Shown: positions 1-11,239, counted from the stretch's first letter. The stretch: 38,389 nucleotides of DNA from an uncultured Burkholderiales bacterium (GCA_945952065.1 CAMFGY010000038.1:1-38389); one strand, 5' to 3'. Translations and numbers: made by a program. The notes: generated from the sequence alone by a model not told the origin.

Positions 1-44
1 TCACCGTGAAAGGGTGGTGTCCTAGGCCTCTAGACGAAGGGGAC
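1..44 (-). tRNA. tRNA-Glu (UUC), 5' part only, cut by the window edge
   Basis: Read on the minus strand from position 44, the sequence gives the 5' acceptor strand, D arm and anticodon arm typical of bacterial tRNA-Glu, with the 7-base loop CTTTCAC carrying anticodon TTC. The 3' half (variable, T arm and 3' acceptor strand) lies beyond the left edge. The last visible base would make a C-A mismatch at the outer pair of the anticodon stem. It lies 45 nt downstream of tRNA-Ala and was probably co-transcribed with it. The gene for its cognate synthetase, gltX, sits just upstream on the same strand. Confidence 0.88.
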
Positions 45-89
45 TAAACCTTCTACTTTCCTGAACCGCGCGCCGCCAAACAAAATATT

Positions 90-165
<76 letters not shown>

Positions 166-288
166 AATCAAAACAAAACTTCTTTCAGCGCTTCTGCAAG
201 CCAGATTTTTCTTCTGATTCGCGTCCACTGCTTCCTGACGCTTTGTTTATCGCGCTGTTCAAGCAAGACGTAGATTGTAGAACGATTT

Positions 289-1722
289 TTAGTTGGAATG
301 CAAGCGTTTGATCACAATTTCTTTTTCAAACAGCTCAAGCACCGCATCCACGCTGGGCGTTTGCACCCGACCGCAGACCAAAGCCCGCACCGGCATGGCC
401 AAAACAGGCATCTTGATGCCGTGCTCGGCGATGGTTTCTTTGATGGCGGCTGCGATCTGAGCCTTGGTCCATTCCGTCAGTGCCTCCAAGCGCTGGGCCA
501 AGCTCGCCAGCGCTGGTTTGACGGCCTCGGTGACATGACTGGCCAAGTCTTCAGCACTGGGACTGACCGGTGCGAAGTACATGCTCAGCCAATCGCACAA
601 AGCCACGGTGGTGGAGCAACGATCTTTGAACAGAGCGCACATGGCTTGCAAGCGCACGGACTCGGCCTCAATGCCGCGCTGGCGCAGTTGCGCAGCCACC
701 AAGTCTGCCAAGCGCGCATCACTGGCCTGCTTGATGTACTGGCTGTTGACCCATTCCAGCTTGGCGGGGTCCCATTGGGCGGGGCTTTTATTCAGATGGG
801 TTCCGTCGAACCAAGACACCAACTGCTCGCGGCTGAACAACTCATCATCCCCATGGCTCCAGCCCAGGCGCGACAGGTAGTTCAGCATGGCTTCAGGCAA
901 GTATCCGGCTTCTTCGTAGGCCGTGACGCTGACGGCGCCCCGGCGCTTCGACAGCTTTTGCCCATCGTCGCCCAGAATAACGGGCACATGGCCAAACTGC
1001 GGCAAGGGCGCACCGAGCGCCTTGAAGATATTGATCTGCCAAGGGGTGTTGTTGACATGCTCGTCACCACGGAAGACATGGCTGATCTGCATGTCCCAAT
1101 CGTCCACCACCACCGCGAAGTTGTAGGTGGGCACGCCCAGGCTACCCGCCGGCGCATCCTCGGCGGCAGGCCGAACGATGATCAAGTCGTCGATTTCGCG
1201 GTTGTTGATGGTGATGGGGCCTTTCACAAGGTCATCCCAAGTCACATCGCCTTCCAGTGGGTTCTTGAAGCGAACCACCGGGGCCACACCGGCCGGTACT
1301 GGCGGCAAGGTCTTGCCTGCCTCCGGGCGCCAACGGCCGTCATAGCGCGTTTTTTCGCCACGGGCGCGCTGCGCCTCGCGCATTTCGTCCAACTCCGCAG
1401 GTGTGCAATAGCAGCGGTAGGCCTTGCCTTCGGTGATCAGTTGCTCGGCCACGGCGTGGTAGCGCTCCAAGCGTTGCATCTGATAGATCGGACCTTCGTC
1501 ATAGTCCAAGCCCAGCCATTTCATGGAAGCCAGGATTTGCTCCACCGAGTCTTGGGTCGAGCGAGCCACGTCGGTGTCTTCGATGCGCAGCACAAACTTG
1601 CCACCAAAATGCCGCGCATAAGCCCAGGAATACAAGGCGGTGCGGGCCGTGCCCAGGTGCAAGAAGCCCGTCGGCGAGGGCGCGATACGCGTGCGAACGG
1701 GAAGAGAGGCGTTTTGGCTCAT
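289..1722 (-). CDS. gltX: Glutamyl-tRNA synthetase
   Basis: This class I aminoacyl-tRNA synthetase (477 aa) charges tRNA-Glu with glutamate in the cytosol. The HIGH-type signature appears as FLHLG at residues 20-24 inside SPTGFLHLG, and the KMSKS-type loop as KLSKR at 256-260. The CYC motif near residue 104 and the GDEH motif near 219 also fit a proteobacterial GltX. A stretch of about ten residues near 185-195, rich in Ala, Glu and Pro, looks inserted compared with the usual short 'RPDGTPTYNF' version. The ATG overlaps the metZ stop as ATGA, which suggests translational coupling. The gene ends the housekeeping cluster, and tRNA-Ala and tRNA-Glu follow. No convincing U-tract terminator is seen after the stop. 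Confidence 0.97.
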   Translation of the reverse strand: MSQNASLPVRTRIAPSPTGFLHLGTARTALYSWAYARHFGGKFVLRIEDTDVARSTQDSVEQILASMKWLGLDYDEGPIYQMQRLERYHAVAEQLITEGKAYRCYCTPAELDEMREAQRARGEKTRYDGRWRPEAGKTLPPVPAGVAPVVRFKNPLEGDVTWDDLVKGPITINNREIDDLIIVRPAAEDAPAGSLGVPTYNFAVVVDDWDMQISHVFRGDEHVNNTPWQINIFKALGAPLPQFGHVPVILGDDGQKLSKRRGAVSVTAYEEAGYLPEAMLNYLSRLGWSHGDDELFSREQLVSWFDGTHLNKSPAQWDPAKLEWVNSQYIKQASDARLADLVAAQLRQRGIEAESVRLQAMCALFKDRCSTTVALCDWLSMYFAPVSPSAEDLASHVTEAVKPALASLAQRLEALTEWTKAQIAAAIKETIAEHGIKMPVLAMPVRALVCGRVQTPSVDAVLELFEKEIVIKRLHSN

Positions 1723-2960
1723 AGCGATTTCAAAGTGGAGAGTCCGCGCAACAAATCGTCGGTGATGTCATCCACATGTTCGAGACCTACGGACAAGCGA
1801 ATCAAGCCTTGGCTGATGCCGGCTGCCTGACGTTGCGCTTCGCTGAGTCGACCATGCGAGGTGGTTGCGGGATGCGTGATGATGGATTTGGTGTCGCCCA
1901 GATTGGTGGCGATGCTGAGCACGCGGGTGCTGTCGATGATGTGGAAGGCCTTGGCACGCGCAGCTTCGGGAGAATCGGCGCGCAGCTCGAAAGACAGCAC
2001 CGCCCCGCCCTGCCCTGATTGCTGACGCATCGCCAATTCATGCTGCGGATGGGAGGGCAACGCGGGGCAATAAACACGTGCCACCTCGGGTCGAGCTTCC
2101 AGCCAGCGGGCCACAGCCAAGGCGCTTTCGCTTTGTGCTCGCAAGCGCAGATTGAGGGTCTCCAGGCCCTTCAGAATGACCCAGGCATTGAAAGGCGCCA
2201 ACACCATGCCCGCGGTCCGCATCACCGGGCCGAACACATCTTTGATCAGCGCATTCGGGCCGCACAAAGCACCGGCCATGACACGCCCCTGCCCGTCCAT
2301 GAACTTGGTCGCAGAGTGCATCACCAAATCAGCGCCCAATCGGGCGGGCTGCTGCAGGGCGGGCGTGGCATAGGTGTTGTCCACCACCAGCAAAGCACCG
2401 GCCGCGTGGGCCATTTCGGCCAAGGCGGCAATATCGCAAACCTCGGTCAGCGGATTGGTCGGCGTCTCGGCGAAAAACAGTCGGGTCGTGGGCTGAATGG
2501 CGTCACGCCATTCCTGCAAATCGGTCTGAGAGACAAAGGTAGTCTCCACGCCGAATTTGCCGAACTCCTTGGCGAACAAATTGATGGTGGAGCCAAACAC
2601 CGAACGTGAGCACACCACATGGTCGCCAGCTTTGAGCAAGCCCATGCAGACCAGCAAGATAGCGCTCATGCCGGTCGACGTGGCAATCGCCGCTTCGGTC
2701 CCTTCCATGGCGGCCAAACGAGCTTCCAGGCTGCGCACCGTGGGGTTGCTGGTGCGCGAGTAAGTGAAGTCTTCTGAAGCCGCAAACCGGCGCGCCGATT
2801 CCTCAGCATTGGGCTGGACGAAGGTGCTGGTCAGGAACAAGGCCTCGGAGTTCTCCCCGTGTTGGCTGGGAGCCAAGGCGGTGCGCACGGCCAGCGTCTC
2901 TGGCCGCAATCCCTCGGGCAACTGCGCACGCAGCAAACGGCGCTTTTCATCGTGGCTCAT
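1719..2960 (-). CDS. metZ: O-succinylhomoserine sulfhydrylase (MetZ)
   Basis: This cytosolic PLP enzyme (413 aa) belongs to the Cys/Met metabolism family. It converts O-succinylhomoserine plus sulfide to homocysteine for methionine synthesis. The Schiff-base lysine is K219 in HSATKF. Other family marks are YSRTSNPT (67-74), TSTGMSA (94-100) and the DNTYATP segment (194-200). The [11 protein letters not shown] region and the position directly after purF are typical of proteobacterial MetZ, whereas MetB or MetC usually occur elsewhere. A different substrate preference (O-acetyl versus O-succinyl) cannot be excluded from sequence alone. It overlaps purF upstream and gltX downstream, both by ATGA. 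Confidence 0.93.
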   Translation of the reverse strand: MSHDEKRRLLRAQLPEGLRPETLAVRTALAPSQHGENSEALFLTSTFVQPNAEESARRFAASEDFTYSRTSNPTVRSLEARLAAMEGTEAAIATSTGMSAILLVCMGLLKAGDHVVCSRSVFGSTINLFAKEFGKFGVETTFVSQTDLQEWRDAIQPTTRLFFAETPTNPLTEVCDIAALAEMAHAAGALLVVDNTYATPALQQPARLGADLVMHSATKFMDGQGRVMAGALCGPNALIKDVFGPVMRTAGMVLAPFNAWVILKGLETLNLRLRAQSESALAVARWLEARPEVARVYCPALPSHPQHELAMRQQSGQGGAVLSFELRADSPEAARAKAFHIIDSTRVLSIATNLGDTKSIITHPATTSHGRLSEAQRQAAGISQGLIRLSVGLEHVDDITDDLLRGLSTLKSL

Positions 2961-4471
2961 TGGCCCTCACCCCCGCTTTGCAAGGCCAAGCGGGTGCGGG
3001 CTGGGCCGTCTTCCTCATCCCCTTGCGCGCGGCGCTGCGCTTCCAATTTGGCGAAGTCTTCGGCCGTCACGTCGCCGGTGACATAGACGCCATCGAAGCA
3101 AGAGGCTTCAAAGCCCTGCACGGCTGGTTGCAAGGCAGCGACCACGCGCTTCATCGCGTCCACGTCTTGATAGATCAAGGCATCGGCGCCAATGAACTGG
3201 CGAATCTCTTCGATATTGCGGTTGTGCGCGATCAGCTCTTCGCTGGTGGGCATGTCAATGCCGTAGACATTGCGGTAGCGCACCGGCGGCGCGGCCGAGG
3301 CCAGATAGACCTTGCGCGCACCGGCCTCACGCGCCATTTGCACGATTTCTTTGGAGGTGGTGCCGCGCACGATGGAGTCATCCACCAACAGCACATTGCG
3401 GTTCTTGAATTCCAGGCCGATGGCATTGAGCTTTTGGCGCACCGACTTTTTGCGCGCGCCCTGCCCCGGCATGATGAAGGTGCGGCCCACATAGCGGTTT
3501 TTCACAAAGCCTTCGCGATAGGGCTTGCCGATGCGGTGCGCCAATTGCATGGCGGACGGGCGGCTGGACTCCGGGATCGGGATCACTACATCAATGTCGC
3601 TGGGCGGCATGGTGGAGATCAAGCGCTGCGCCAAGGTCTCGCCCATATTCAGACGGGCTTGGTACACCGAGATGCCATCCATCACCGAATCGGGGCGGGC
3701 CAGATAGACAAACTCAAACATGCAAGGGTGCAGCGAGGGGTTCTCGGCACATTGCTGGGTGCTCATCTGGCCGTTCATGTCGATGAACAAGGCTTCACCG
3801 GGCGCCACGTCACGGATCAGCTGATAGCCATTGCCCTCCAAGGCCACGCTTTCGCTGGCCACCATGAACTCGCCATCAGCCGCCTGCCCAAAGCACAGGG
3901 GGCGGATGCCGTAGGGGTCGCGAAACGCCAGCAAACCGTGGCCAGCGATCAAGACGATCACGGCATAAGAGCCCTTGATGCGCTTGTGCACCGCGCGCAC
4001 GGCCTTGAACACGCCTTCCGCCCCCAGGGGCAGATCGCGTGCAGCCAGCTCCAACTCATGGGCCAGCACATTGAGCAGGACCTCGGAGTCGCTCTCGGTG
4101 TTGATATGGCGGCGATCAATGTCAAAGAGCTCTGTTTTTAGGCTTTGTGCATTGGTCAGATTGCCGTTGTGCACCAGCACCAGGCCAAACGGCGCATTGA
4201 CGTAAAAAGGCTGGGCCTCTTCTTCGCTGTAGGCATTGCCGGCCGTGGGATAACGCACCTGACCCAAGCCAATGCTGCCCGGCAAGGCTCGCATATTGCG
4301 GGTCCTGAAGACGTCGCGCACCATGCCTCGGGCTTTGTGCATGAAGCACTTATTGCCCTGCATGGTGACGATGCCTGCCGCATCTTGACCGCGATGCTGC
4401 AAAAGCAGCAGCGCGTCATAAATCAGCTGGTTGACCGGGGAGCGAGAAATCACGCCAACGATGCCGCACAT
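2957..4471 (-). CDS. purF: Amidophosphoribosyltransferase (PurF)
   Basis: PurF catalyses the first committed step of purine synthesis, converting PRPP plus glutamine to 5-phosphoribosylamine. The protein has 504 aa, the usual length. Its N-terminal class II (Ntn) glutamine amidotransferase domain begins MCGIVGV, with Cys2 exposed as nucleophile once Met is removed. The C-terminal phosphoribosyltransferase domain carries the PRPP loop [14 protein letters not shown] at 360-373. The ATG has a good ribosome-binding site (AAGGAA about 8 nt upstream). It follows cvpA, the classical partner of purF in proteobacteria, with an 87-nt gap, and overlaps metZ by ATGA. Confidence 0.97.
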   Translation of the reverse strand: MCGIVGVISRSPVNQLIYDALLLLQHRGQDAAGIVTMQGNKCFMHKARGMVRDVFRTRNMRALPGSIGLGQVRYPTAGNAYSEEEAQPFYVNAPFGLVLVHNGNLTNAQSLKTELFDIDRRHINTESDSEVLLNVLAHELELAARDLPLGAEGVFKAVRAVHKRIKGSYAVIVLIAGHGLLAFRDPYGIRPLCFGQAADGEFMVASESVALEGNGYQLIRDVAPGEALFIDMNGQMSTQQCAENPSLHPCMFEFVYLARPDSVMDGISVYQARLNMGETLAQRLISTMPPSDIDVVIPIPESSRPSAMQLAHRIGKPYREGFVKNRYVGRTFIMPGQGARKKSVRQKLNAIGLEFKNRNVLLVDDSIVRGTTSKEIVQMAREAGARKVYLASAAPPVRYRNVYGIDMPTSEELIAHNRNIEEIRQFIGADALIYQDVDAMKRVVAALQPAVQGFEASCFDGVYVTGDVTAEDFAKLEAQRRAQGDEEDGPARTRLALQSGGEGQ

Positions 4472-4558
4472 GGCTATTCCTTGTCTTGTAGAGACGCTAA
4501 CAACAGAAAAACAAATTCTTCAAACAAACCCTGCGCCACTGGCCAAAGCGTCTGCACC

Positions 4559-5053
4559 TCAGGCCATGCCCGGCACCGACTGCAAGAGCTCCGCCGGCAA
4601 CAAGGGCCGCAAGGTTTGCAACAACGTTTGCAGGACCGGCACACTTTGGGCCCCCTGCCAAGCCTGTGACTCTATCGCCGGGGTCATGCCCACGACAAGC
4701 ACCAAGGCCAAACAGATCAAGAGCCCACGCAAAAATCCAAAGCCTGCACCCAAAAATCGATCAATCAAGCTCAGCGGCGAGGCGTGCAAAAGCGCACGCA
4801 GCAATTTCGCCCCCAAGCCCCAGGCCAGCAAAACCAGCACAAAGGCAATCACCAAACCCGCGACATGAGCCACACTGACACCCAGCTTGGCCTGCGGCAA
4901 GCAGGACTCAATCCAAGGGCTTAAAAAAGGCGCCACCCCATAGGCCACCAACCAGCCGGCCAAGGACAACAACTCGAACACCAAGCCACGCCACAAGCCC
5001 AACAAGAGCGAGGCGCCCATCAGGCCCAGGAACAAGCAATCGATCCAGTTCAC
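4559..5053 (-). CDS. cvpA: CvpA family inner-membrane protein
   Basis: This small integral membrane protein (164 aa) has about four hydrophobic segments, roughly residues 5-25, 28-45, 62-82 and 103-125. It matches the CvpA family, named for a role in colicin V production in E. coli and later linked to envelope and bile-salt tolerance. Members start like this one, with a glycine-rich first helix containing GLWRGLVFELLSL and a loop with LIDRFLGAGFGFLRG. The start is GTG, set by the reading frame and the family's usual MNWxD N-terminus. The gene sits between dedD and purF, the conserved neighbourhood. The biochemical activity is unknown. Confidence 0.9.
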   Translation of the reverse strand: MNWIDCLFLGLMGASLLLGLWRGLVFELLSLAGWLVAYGVAPFLSPWIESCLPQAKLGVSVAHVAGLVIAFVLVLLAWGLGAKLLRALLHASPLSLIDRFLGAGFGFLRGLLICLALVLVVGMTPAIESQAWQGAQSVPVLQTLLQTLRPLLPAELLQSVPGMA

Positions 5054-5105
5054 GCCCGCCGCGTCCCTGTGGTGCTCAAATTTCTGTGTCGCAGTACAGC
5101 CGCGA

Positions 5106-6029
5106 TCAAAGCGTCAGCACAGCAGTGCTCAAACCGGCTGCACGGATGCGAGCGGCCGCCTTGTCTGCCTCTTCACGATTGGCAAAAGGCCCAATGCGCA
5201 CCCGGATTCGATCACCGGCCGGGGTCTTGGCCACCTGGGTGTAGGTTTTCATTCCGAGTTTTTCCAGCTTGAGGCGCACCTCCTGCGCCGCCTTGCTGTC
5301 CGCATAAGCCCCAACTTGCACCACCAAACGAGCTGAACCTTCAGCGCCACGCGCATCGCTCGCTTTGCCATCGAGCAAAGACTGCACACGTGCGGCCTCG
5401 TTCGAACCGCCTTTGGCTTCACTGCGGGCCTCGTGGCTCTTGGTGCGATCTGCGGCCTTGTCGCTGGCCTTCTCAAGGCTCTTGTCGGCGAGCTTCTCTG
5501 CAGCTTTTTCCAGCGGTTTTTCTGCGGCCTTGGGCGGCTGCGGCGCGGGTTTGCTTTCTGCCTTTGGCTCGGATTTGGGCTCAGGCTTGGGCTCGGGCGC
5601 TTTTGGTGCCGTGGGCTTGTTCGCTTCAGGCAATGCCTGAATTTGCGCCGGCACGGGCGCCGGTTCAGGCGGGTTGACAGAGGATTTCAGCGGCGCAGGG
5701 CTGGGCGCCTCAGCGGCCGGCAGAGCTGGCAACTGCTGCGCGGGGATTTGCTGGCCAGGGACTTGCTGGGCACCAATGGGCGCCGGCACCTTCAAGGCCG
5801 CCACATGGTCCTTGCTGGGAATCTCGATGGGGAGATCGACAGGAATCGGGCGCGGCTGCGTTTCAAAAAGCAAGGGAAAGCCGATCACACCCAGCCCCAC
5901 CAAGACGGCCGCACCTATCAAACGATGGCGCGCGCGGACCCGCAGTTGTTGAACCGCGTCCGCAGAATCGGACACTGATTTGGCAGCCGGCGGTGGCGTT
6001 CCGCGCTTGAAAAATGACAGCAGACCCAT
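5106..6029 (-). CDS. dedD: DedD-like SPOR-domain cell-division protein
   Basis: This is a bitopic membrane protein of 307 aa. Residues 37-55 form one transmembrane helix. A Pro/Ala/Lys/Glu-rich low-complexity linker fills about 60-215, and the last 75 residues form a SPOR domain (VVQVGAYAD, later RVRIGPFANREEA). SPOR domains bind denuded septal peptidoglycan and so localise to the division site. DedD of E. coli has the same layout and the same genomic position between folC and cvpA. The linker here contains several EKA/DKA-type tandem motifs, probably just a flexible periplasmic tether. The symbol rests on synteny and architecture; the sequence outside the SPOR domain is poorly conserved. Confidence 0.88.
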   Translation of the reverse strand: MGLLSFFKRGTPPPAAKSVSDSADAVQQLRVRARHRLIGAAVLVGLGVIGFPLLFETQPRPIPVDLPIEIPSKDHVAALKVPAPIGAQQVPGQQIPAQQLPALPAAEAPSPAPLKSSVNPPEPAPVPAQIQALPEANKPTAPKAPEPKPEPKSEPKAESKPAPQPPKAAEKPLEKAAEKLADKSLEKASDKAADRTKSHEARSEAKGGSNEAARVQSLLDGKASDARGAEGSARLVVQVGAYADSKAAQEVRLKLEKLGMKTYTQVAKTPAGDRIRVRIGPFANREEADKAAARIRAAGLSTAVLTL

Positions 6030-6092
6030 GGCGATATGGCAGCGTGAGCCCCTAACAGGCTGAGGTTCTGGCCTCGGATAGAGGCCTGGATT

Positions 6093-7463
6093 TCAAGACA
6101 GGATCGAAGTGGACTTGGCCGGTTTGCCGGCTTGCAAACGAGGCACGCCGTTCTTCAGCACACCCCCCACGGTATGGAAGGAACCGAAGACCAGAATTCT
6201 ATCAGCGGGGTCCGCGCCAGCCGCCGCAGCATTCAAGGCCGTCAAAGGATCGCCGTGTGAATGGAGCGTTACTTGTGCGCCTGCCTTTAACTCGCCAGCC
6301 GCACGCATTTGCTCAAACTGAGCCAACAAGGCCTCAGCCTTCGCGGCACGAGGGATTTCTAAATCACAAAAGTGCCACACATCAATGATCGGCGCCATGC
6401 GTTGGAAAATGGCCGCAAGATCCTTGTCGGCCATGGCCCCAAACACTGCGTGGGTGCAGGGGAAGAAGCCCATTTGGTCCAGGTTCTGCGCCAGCGCTGC
6501 CACGGCGTGCGGGTTGTGCGCCACATCCAGCACCAAGGCCGGTTGACCGGCCACCACCTGGAAGCGCCCAGGCAACTCGACCATGGCCAAACCATTGCGC
6601 ACCGCTTGCGCACTGATGGGCAGGCGTTCGTACAAGGCCTCAAACACCGCCAAGACGCCGGCCGCATTGAGCAATTGATTGACGCCGCGCAAGGCCGGGT
6701 ATGCCAAGCCACTGAAGCGCCGGCTGCGCCCCGACCATTGCCATTGTTGGCGATCACCGCTGTAGGTGAAGTCGACCCCGAGCTGGCGCAAGTCAACACC
6801 CAGCTCTTGAGCGCGCGCGGCCAAACTGGCCGGGGGCATGGGATCGCTGACCACCACCGGACGGCCCGCGCGCATGATGCCGGCCTTCTCCCGCCCGACC
6901 GATTCCCTGTCTGGCCCCAGGTACTCGGTGTGGTCCAGATCGATGCTGGTGATGACGGAACAATCCGCATCAATCACATTGACCGCGTCCAAACGACCGC
7001 CCAAGCCCACTTCCAGAATCACCAAGTCCAAAGGTTCGGCCGCCAGACGCAGCATGATGACCAGGGTGGTGAATTCAAAGTAAGACAGGGTGAGTTCACC
7101 GCGCGCTGTCTCCACCGCTTCAAAAAAGGGCAGCAAAGACTCGGCACTGACCGGCGCCCCGCCAACGCGGCAACGCTCTTGAAAGTGCACCAAATGCGGC
7201 TTGATGTAGAGCCCCACCCGGTAGCCCGCCTGCAAGGCAATCGACTCCAACATGGCACAGGTTGAGCCCTTGCCATTGGTGCCCGCCACCATCACCACCG
7301 GGGTCTCGAACTTCAGGCCGAGCCGGTCACGCAGGGCGATGACACGATCCAGCGTCATGTCAATGGTCTTGGGATGCAGGCGTTCGCAGTGGGCGAGCCA
7401 TGCGTCCAGCGTATCCGGACGTGCGGAGGGGGTTTGCAAGCTATCAGAGGACATGGTCTTCAT
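6093..7463 (-). CDS. folC: Bifunctional dihydrofolate synthase / folylpolyglutamate synthase
   Basis: This Mur-ligase-family ATPase adds glutamate to dihydropteroate and further glutamates to folates. The P-loop GTNGKGST lies at residues 61-68, counted from the ATG at 7463. The segment ITSIDLDHTEYLG and the C-terminal-domain LDVAHNP motif are typical of FolC. Length is about 456 aa. The frame stays open upstream to a TTG at 7523, but I prefer the ATG at 7463 or the one at 7454 because homologues start shortly before the ...HPKTIDM segment; no ribosome-binding site decides between them. It follows accD directly and precedes dedD. Confidence 0.93.
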   Translation of the reverse strand: MKTMSSDSLQTPSARPDTLDAWLAHCERLHPKTIDMTLDRVIALRDRLGLKFETPVVMVAGTNGKGSTCAMLESIALQAGYRVGLYIKPHLVHFQERCRVGGAPVSAESLLPFFEAVETARGELTLSYFEFTTLVIMLRLAAEPLDLVILEVGLGGRLDAVNVIDADCSVITSIDLDHTEYLGPDRESVGREKAGIMRAGRPVVVSDPMPPASLAARAQELGVDLRQLGVDFTYSGDRQQWQWSGRSRRFSGLAYPALRGVNQLLNAAGVLAVFEALYERLPISAQAVRNGLAMVELPGRFQVVAGQPALVLDVAHNPHAVAALAQNLDQMGFFPCTHAVFGAMADKDLAAIFQRMAPIIDVWHFCDLEIPRAAKAEALLAQFEQMRAAGELKAGAQVTLHSHGDPLTALNAAAAGADPADRILVFGSFHTVGGVLKNGVPRLQAGKPAKSTSILS

Positions 7464-7538
7464 CGATTCACAAAACAGCACGGCCAGACCTTGTGGGCCT
7501 GGCCGCTGGGTTTGACAAGCCAAAGGGCTTGAAGGGAA

Positions 7539-8411
7539 TCAAGCCACTGCGTCGGAGCTCATGCGTTGCAGCATGGCCAACTGGCGCGCAATCGTCTCAC
7601 GCAGTTCACGGCGATCCACAATCATGTCGACGGCGCCCTTTTCCATCAGGAACTCTGCCCGCTGGAAGCCCGGCGGCAGCTTTTCACGCACCGTGTTTTC
7701 AATCACGCGAGGGCCGGCAAAACCGATCAGCGCCTTGGGCTCGGCAATCACCACATCGCCCACAAAGGCAAAGCTGGCCGACACACCCCCCATGGTTGGA
7801 TCGGTCAAGACCGAGATGTACGGCAGTTTGGCCTTGGCCAAGCGGGTCAGCGCCGCATTGGTCTTGGCCATCTGCATCAGGCTCAACAAGCCCTCTTGCA
7901 TGCGGGCCCCGCCGGTGGCGGTGAAGCAGATGAAGGGCGTTTTTTGCTCGATGGCGGTTTCAACGCCGCGCACAAAACGCTCGCCCACCACCGAGCCCAT
8001 GGAGCCGCCCATGAAGTTGAATTCGAAGCAGGCGGCCACCACAGGCACCGTCATGACGGCGCCACCAATCACCACCAGGGCATCGGTTTCACCGGTGTGC
8101 TCCAGCGCTTCCTTGAGGCGATCGGGGTACTTTTTGCTGTCTTTGAACTTCAGCGCGTCGACAGGCAGCACCTCTTGGCCGATTTCGAAACGGCCTTCGC
8201 CGTCCAAAAAGGCGTCCAGACGGGCGCGCGCGCCAATCCGGTGGTGATGGCTGCACTTGGGGCAGACATTGACGTTTTGCTCCAAGTCGGTCTTGTACAG
8301 CACCGTCTCGCAGGATGGGCACTTGATCCACAAACCTTCCGGCACCATGCGGCGCTCGGTGGGGTCGGTTTGCTGCATCTTGGGCGGCAGAAGTTTTTCA
8401 AGCCAACTCAC
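7539..8411 (-). CDS. accD: Acetyl-CoA carboxylase carboxyltransferase subunit beta
   Basis: AccD (290 aa) forms the carboxyltransferase with AccA and moves CO2 from biotin to acetyl-CoA, giving malonyl-CoA for fatty-acid synthesis. The N-terminal four-cysteine zinc ribbon is complete (C31, C34, C50, C53). The crotonase-like body carries the [12 protein letters not shown] and GGARMQEG oxyanion-hole regions. The start codon is GTG at 8411, supported by a strong ribosome-binding site (AAAGGAG about 8 nt upstream). It lies between trpA and folC, the conserved arrangement in beta- and gamma-proteobacteria. Confidence 0.97.
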   Translation of the reverse strand: MSWLEKLLPPKMQQTDPTERRMVPEGLWIKCPSCETVLYKTDLEQNVNVCPKCSHHHRIGARARLDAFLDGEGRFEIGQEVLPVDALKFKDSKKYPDRLKEALEHTGETDALVVIGGAVMTVPVVAACFEFNFMGGSMGSVVGERFVRGVETAIEQKTPFICFTATGGARMQEGLLSLMQMAKTNAALTRLAKAKLPYISVLTDPTMGGVSASFAFVGDVVIAEPKALIGFAGPRVIENTVREKLPPGFQRAEFLMEKGAVDMIVDRRELRETIARQLAMLQRMSSDAVA

Positions 8412-8448
8412 AAGCAGACTCCTTTGTCTTTTGAACGGAAGCGACGGG

Positions 8449-9246
8449 CTAGGCGTCTAGCGCAGCCCGAATCTCGCGGATGAACTGGGCACCCGTCTGG
8501 GCGACATTATCGCGCGGCTGGACCTCCAGCAACTCAACCAATCGCGAACCAATCACCACAGCGTCCGAAACATCGGCCACGGCGCGGGCGGTTGCAGCGT
8601 CACGAATGCCAAAACCAACGCCCACAGGCGTGCTGACATGGCGGCGAATGCGCGGGATCATTTCGGCCACAGCTGCCGTGTTCAGGTGGCCCGCGCCGGT
8701 CACGCCCTTGAGCGACACATAGTAGACATAGCCGCTGGCAATTTCACCGATGCACTGCATGCGAGCCTCGGACGAAGTGGGCGCCAGCAAAAAGATGGGG
8801 TCCAGCTCTTGAGCTTTCAGCAAAGCGGCAAAGGCTTCGCATTCCTCAGGCGGATAGTCCACGACCAGCACACCATCCACACCGGCTGCCTTGGCATCCA
8901 CCACAAATCGTTCAATGCCGTAGCGCTCAATCGGATTGGCATAGCCCATCAAGACCACTGGCGTGGCCTGATTGCTGCGGCGAAACTCGGCCACGTCGGC
9001 CAATACGCGCGCCAAGCCGATGCCGGCCTTGACGGCGCGTTCGGCGGCGCGTTGGATCACTGGGCCATCGGCCATGGGGTCAGAAAACGGCACGCCGAGT
9101 TCGATCACATCCGCCCCTGCCTCCGCCATCGCCAGCATCAGCGGCACCGTGGTTTCTGGATAGGGGTCGCCCGTCGTGACAAAAGGAATCAAGGCCTTGC
9201 GGCCTTCGGCGACCAAGCGCGCAAAAGTGCTTTGAATGCGACTCAT
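8449..9246 (-). CDS. trpA: Tryptophan synthase alpha chain
   Basis: TrpA is a TIM barrel of 265 aa that cleaves indole-3-glycerol phosphate to indole and glyceraldehyde-3-phosphate, passing indole through a tunnel to TrpB. Both catalytic residues sit at the classical positions: E49 in [11 protein letters not shown] and D60 in MADGP. The phosphate-binding GVGFGI segment near residue 211 is present. The ATG overlaps the trpB stop as ATGA, which favours equimolar subunit synthesis. No DNA methylase gene separates trpB and trpA, unlike in some Burkholderiales. Confidence 0.97.
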   Translation of the reverse strand: MSRIQSTFARLVAEGRKALIPFVTTGDPYPETTVPLMLAMAEAGADVIELGVPFSDPMADGPVIQRAAERAVKAGIGLARVLADVAEFRRSNQATPVVLMGYANPIERYGIERFVVDAKAAGVDGVLVVDYPPEECEAFAALLKAQELDPIFLLAPTSSEARMQCIGEIASGYVYYVSLKGVTGAGHLNTAAVAEMIPRIRRHVSTPVGVGFGIRDAATARAVADVSDAVVIGSRLVELLEVQPRDNVAQTGAQFIREIRAALDA

Positions 9247-10550
9247 GGCTGGGCTCCCTTCTGCGGCATGGCTACGGCAATAGGCGCAACAGCGTCACCG
9301 CCCTTTACCGATTGGCCTTTGCAAGAAGGCCGGCAATAGAACTCTGCCTTGGACAAGTCGGCCACGGTGCCAATGTCTTTGTCGCCCCGGCCTGACAAAC
9401 ACACCAAGAGGTGCTGATCGGCCGGCAGCGTCGGCGCCAGCTTCATGGCATGGGCCACCGCATGGCTGGACTCCAGCGCAGGGATGATGCCTTCGGTGCG
9501 GCACAGATGGTGAAAGGCTGCCAGCGCCTCTTGGTCGGTCACGCCCACATACTCAGCGCGGCCGATGTCCTTCAAATAGGCATGCTCGGGGCCGACGCCG
9601 GGGTAGTCCAGACCCGCTGACACCGAATGGGTTTCAATGATCTGGCCATGCTCGTCTTGCAGCAAATATGTGCGATTGCCATGCAGCACGCCCGGGCTGC
9701 CGGCCGACAAAGTGGCCGCATGCTTGCCGGATGCAATGCCCTCGCCTGCGGCTTCCACGCCGATCAGCCGTGTTCCGGCATGCTCGATATAGGGATAAAA
9801 AATCCCCATCGCATTGCTGCCGCCGCCCACGCAGGCAATCACAGCGTCAGGCTGCCGCCCAATCATGGCGGGCATTTGCTCCAGGCATTCATCGCCGATG
9901 ATGCGCTGGAAGTCGCGCACCATCATGGGATAAGGATGCGGGCCAGCCACGGTGCCAATGATGTAAAAGGTCGACTCGACGTTTGTGACCCAGTCACGCA
10001 TCGCTTCGTTCAGAGCGTCTTTGAGTGTCTTGGAGCCGGACTCCACCGGCACCACGCGAGCACCCAGCAAATGCATGCGGTACACATTGGGGCTTTGCCG
10101 CTTGATGTCTTCGCTGCCCATGTACACCACGCATTCCATGCCGTAGCGGGCGCAAATGGTGGCCGTGGCCACGCCATGCTGGCCGGCGCCGGTTTCAGCA
10201 ATGATGCGCTTTTTGCCCATGCGCTTGGCGAGCAAGGCTTGGCCAATGGTGTTGTTGATTTTGTGGGCGCCGGTGTGATTGAGGTCTTCGCGCTTCAGAA
10301 AGATCTGCGCGCCCCCCAATTCGCGGCTGAGGCGGTCGGCGTGATACACCGGGCTGGGGCGACCGACAAAATGCGCCAGTTCTTTTTTGAACTCGGCGAT
10401 GAAGTCGGGGTCTTGGGCGTAGTGGGCATAAGCCGCCTTGAGCTCATCGAGCGCATGCACCAGCGTCTCAGAAACAAAGCTGCCGCCATAGGTTTGGCCC
10501 TTGACCGGGCCGAAATGCCCTTGGGCATTGGGTTGCTGATAGGTACTCAT
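9243..10550 (-). CDS. trpB: Tryptophan synthase beta chain
   Basis: TrpB is the PLP-dependent half of tryptophan synthase and condenses indole with serine. The PLP lysine is K97 in TGAHKINN. The phosphate-binding GGGSNAMG loop and the ETGAGQHG motif are present. At 435 aa it is longer than the usual 390-400. The extra 30 or so residues form a tail after [13 protein letters not shown], with two cysteines (YCRPSCKG), and I recall similar tails in other Burkholderiales. It is preceded by trpF (20-nt gap) and overlaps trpA. Confidence 0.97.
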   Translation of the reverse strand: MSTYQQPNAQGHFGPVKGQTYGGSFVSETLVHALDELKAAYAHYAQDPDFIAEFKKELAHFVGRPSPVYHADRLSRELGGAQIFLKREDLNHTGAHKINNTIGQALLAKRMGKKRIIAETGAGQHGVATATICARYGMECVVYMGSEDIKRQSPNVYRMHLLGARVVPVESGSKTLKDALNEAMRDWVTNVESTFYIIGTVAGPHPYPMMVRDFQRIIGDECLEQMPAMIGRQPDAVIACVGGGSNAMGIFYPYIEHAGTRLIGVEAAGEGIASGKHAATLSAGSPGVLHGNRTYLLQDEHGQIIETHSVSAGLDYPGVGPEHAYLKDIGRAEYVGVTDQEALAAFHHLCRTEGIIPALESSHAVAHAMKLAPTLPADQHLLVCLSGRGDKDIGTVADLSKAEFYCRPSCKGQSVKGGDAVAPIAVAMPQKGAQP

Positions 10551-10569
10551 AGATTTGTGGGATTCAATC

Positions 10570-11235
10570 TCAATCTGGCTGATTCACATCCGCCGTCGCC
10601 AAAAGCGCATCGGCTTGGCGTACGGCGGCGCAGAACTGACGCATCAGGTGGACGCTCTTGAGGCCCTTGGCCTCGGCTTCCACGCCTGAACTGACGTCAA
10701 CGGCCCAAGGCCGCAGCTGAGTGATCCCAGTCAGCACATTTCCGGCATGCAACCCACCAGACAAAACGACTGGAGAGCGCACGTTTTTTGGAATGAGTGA
10801 CCAATCGAAGACCTTTCCACCGCCACCATAGCCCTCGACATGGGCGTCGAGCAGAATGGCTTGGGCTGCTGAATACTGTTGCGCGTAGTCTAGCAAATTG
10901 AAGCCGGCCGTGACACGAGCGGCCCGAAGGTAAGGCCGCCCAGAGCGATTGCAGTCTTCGGGCGTCTCATCCCCATGAAATTGCAGCAGCATATGGGGCA
11001 AGGCCGCCAAGCCTGCTGCGAGTTCGGCCTCGCTGGCATTGACGAACAGCCCCACCGGCATCACAAAAGGCGGCAGCAAGCGCGCCAACTCAGCGGCGCG
11101 CGCCGGGCTGACATAACGCGGACTTTTGGCGTACATCACAAAGCCAATGGCGTCCGCGCCCGCCTCGACAGCGGCGAGCACATCGGCCTCACGCGTCAGG
11201 CCACAGATTTTGATGCGGGTGCGATGGTTCATCAT
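10570..11235 (-). CDS. trpF: Phosphoribosylanthranilate isomerase
   Basis: TrpF is a TIM-barrel isomerase that converts phosphoribosylanthranilate to the carboxyphenylamino-deoxyribulose phosphate, the third tryptophan-pathway step. The N-terminal [10 protein letters not shown] motif contains the general-base cysteine (C11 from this start). Later [18 protein letters not shown] carries the general-acid aspartate and the phosphate-binding glycines. [10 protein letters not shown] is the second phosphate loop. The frame remains open far upstream into truA, so the start is ambiguous: ATG at 11235 or 11232 just after the truA stop, or 11250 overlapping it. I chose 11235, giving 221 aa, the normal family length. 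Confidence 0.95.
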   Translation of the reverse strand: MMNHRTRIKICGLTREADVLAAVEAGADAIGFVMYAKSPRYVSPARAAELARLLPPFVMPVGLFVNASEAELAAGLAALPHMLLQFHGDETPEDCNRSGRPYLRAARVTAGFNLLDYAQQYSAAQAILLDAHVEGYGGGGKVFDWSLIPKNVRSPVVLSGGLHAGNVLTGITQLRPWAVDVSSGVEAEAKGLKSVHLMRQFCAAVRQADALLATADVNQPD

Positions 11236-11239
11236 GAGG

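Noticed and set aside
298-1830. Plus-strand open frame of 510 codons opposite gltX
   Set aside because: GltX on the other strand has all catalytic motifs and full length; the plus frame has no recognisable domain and is an antisense shadow common in GC-rich DNA.
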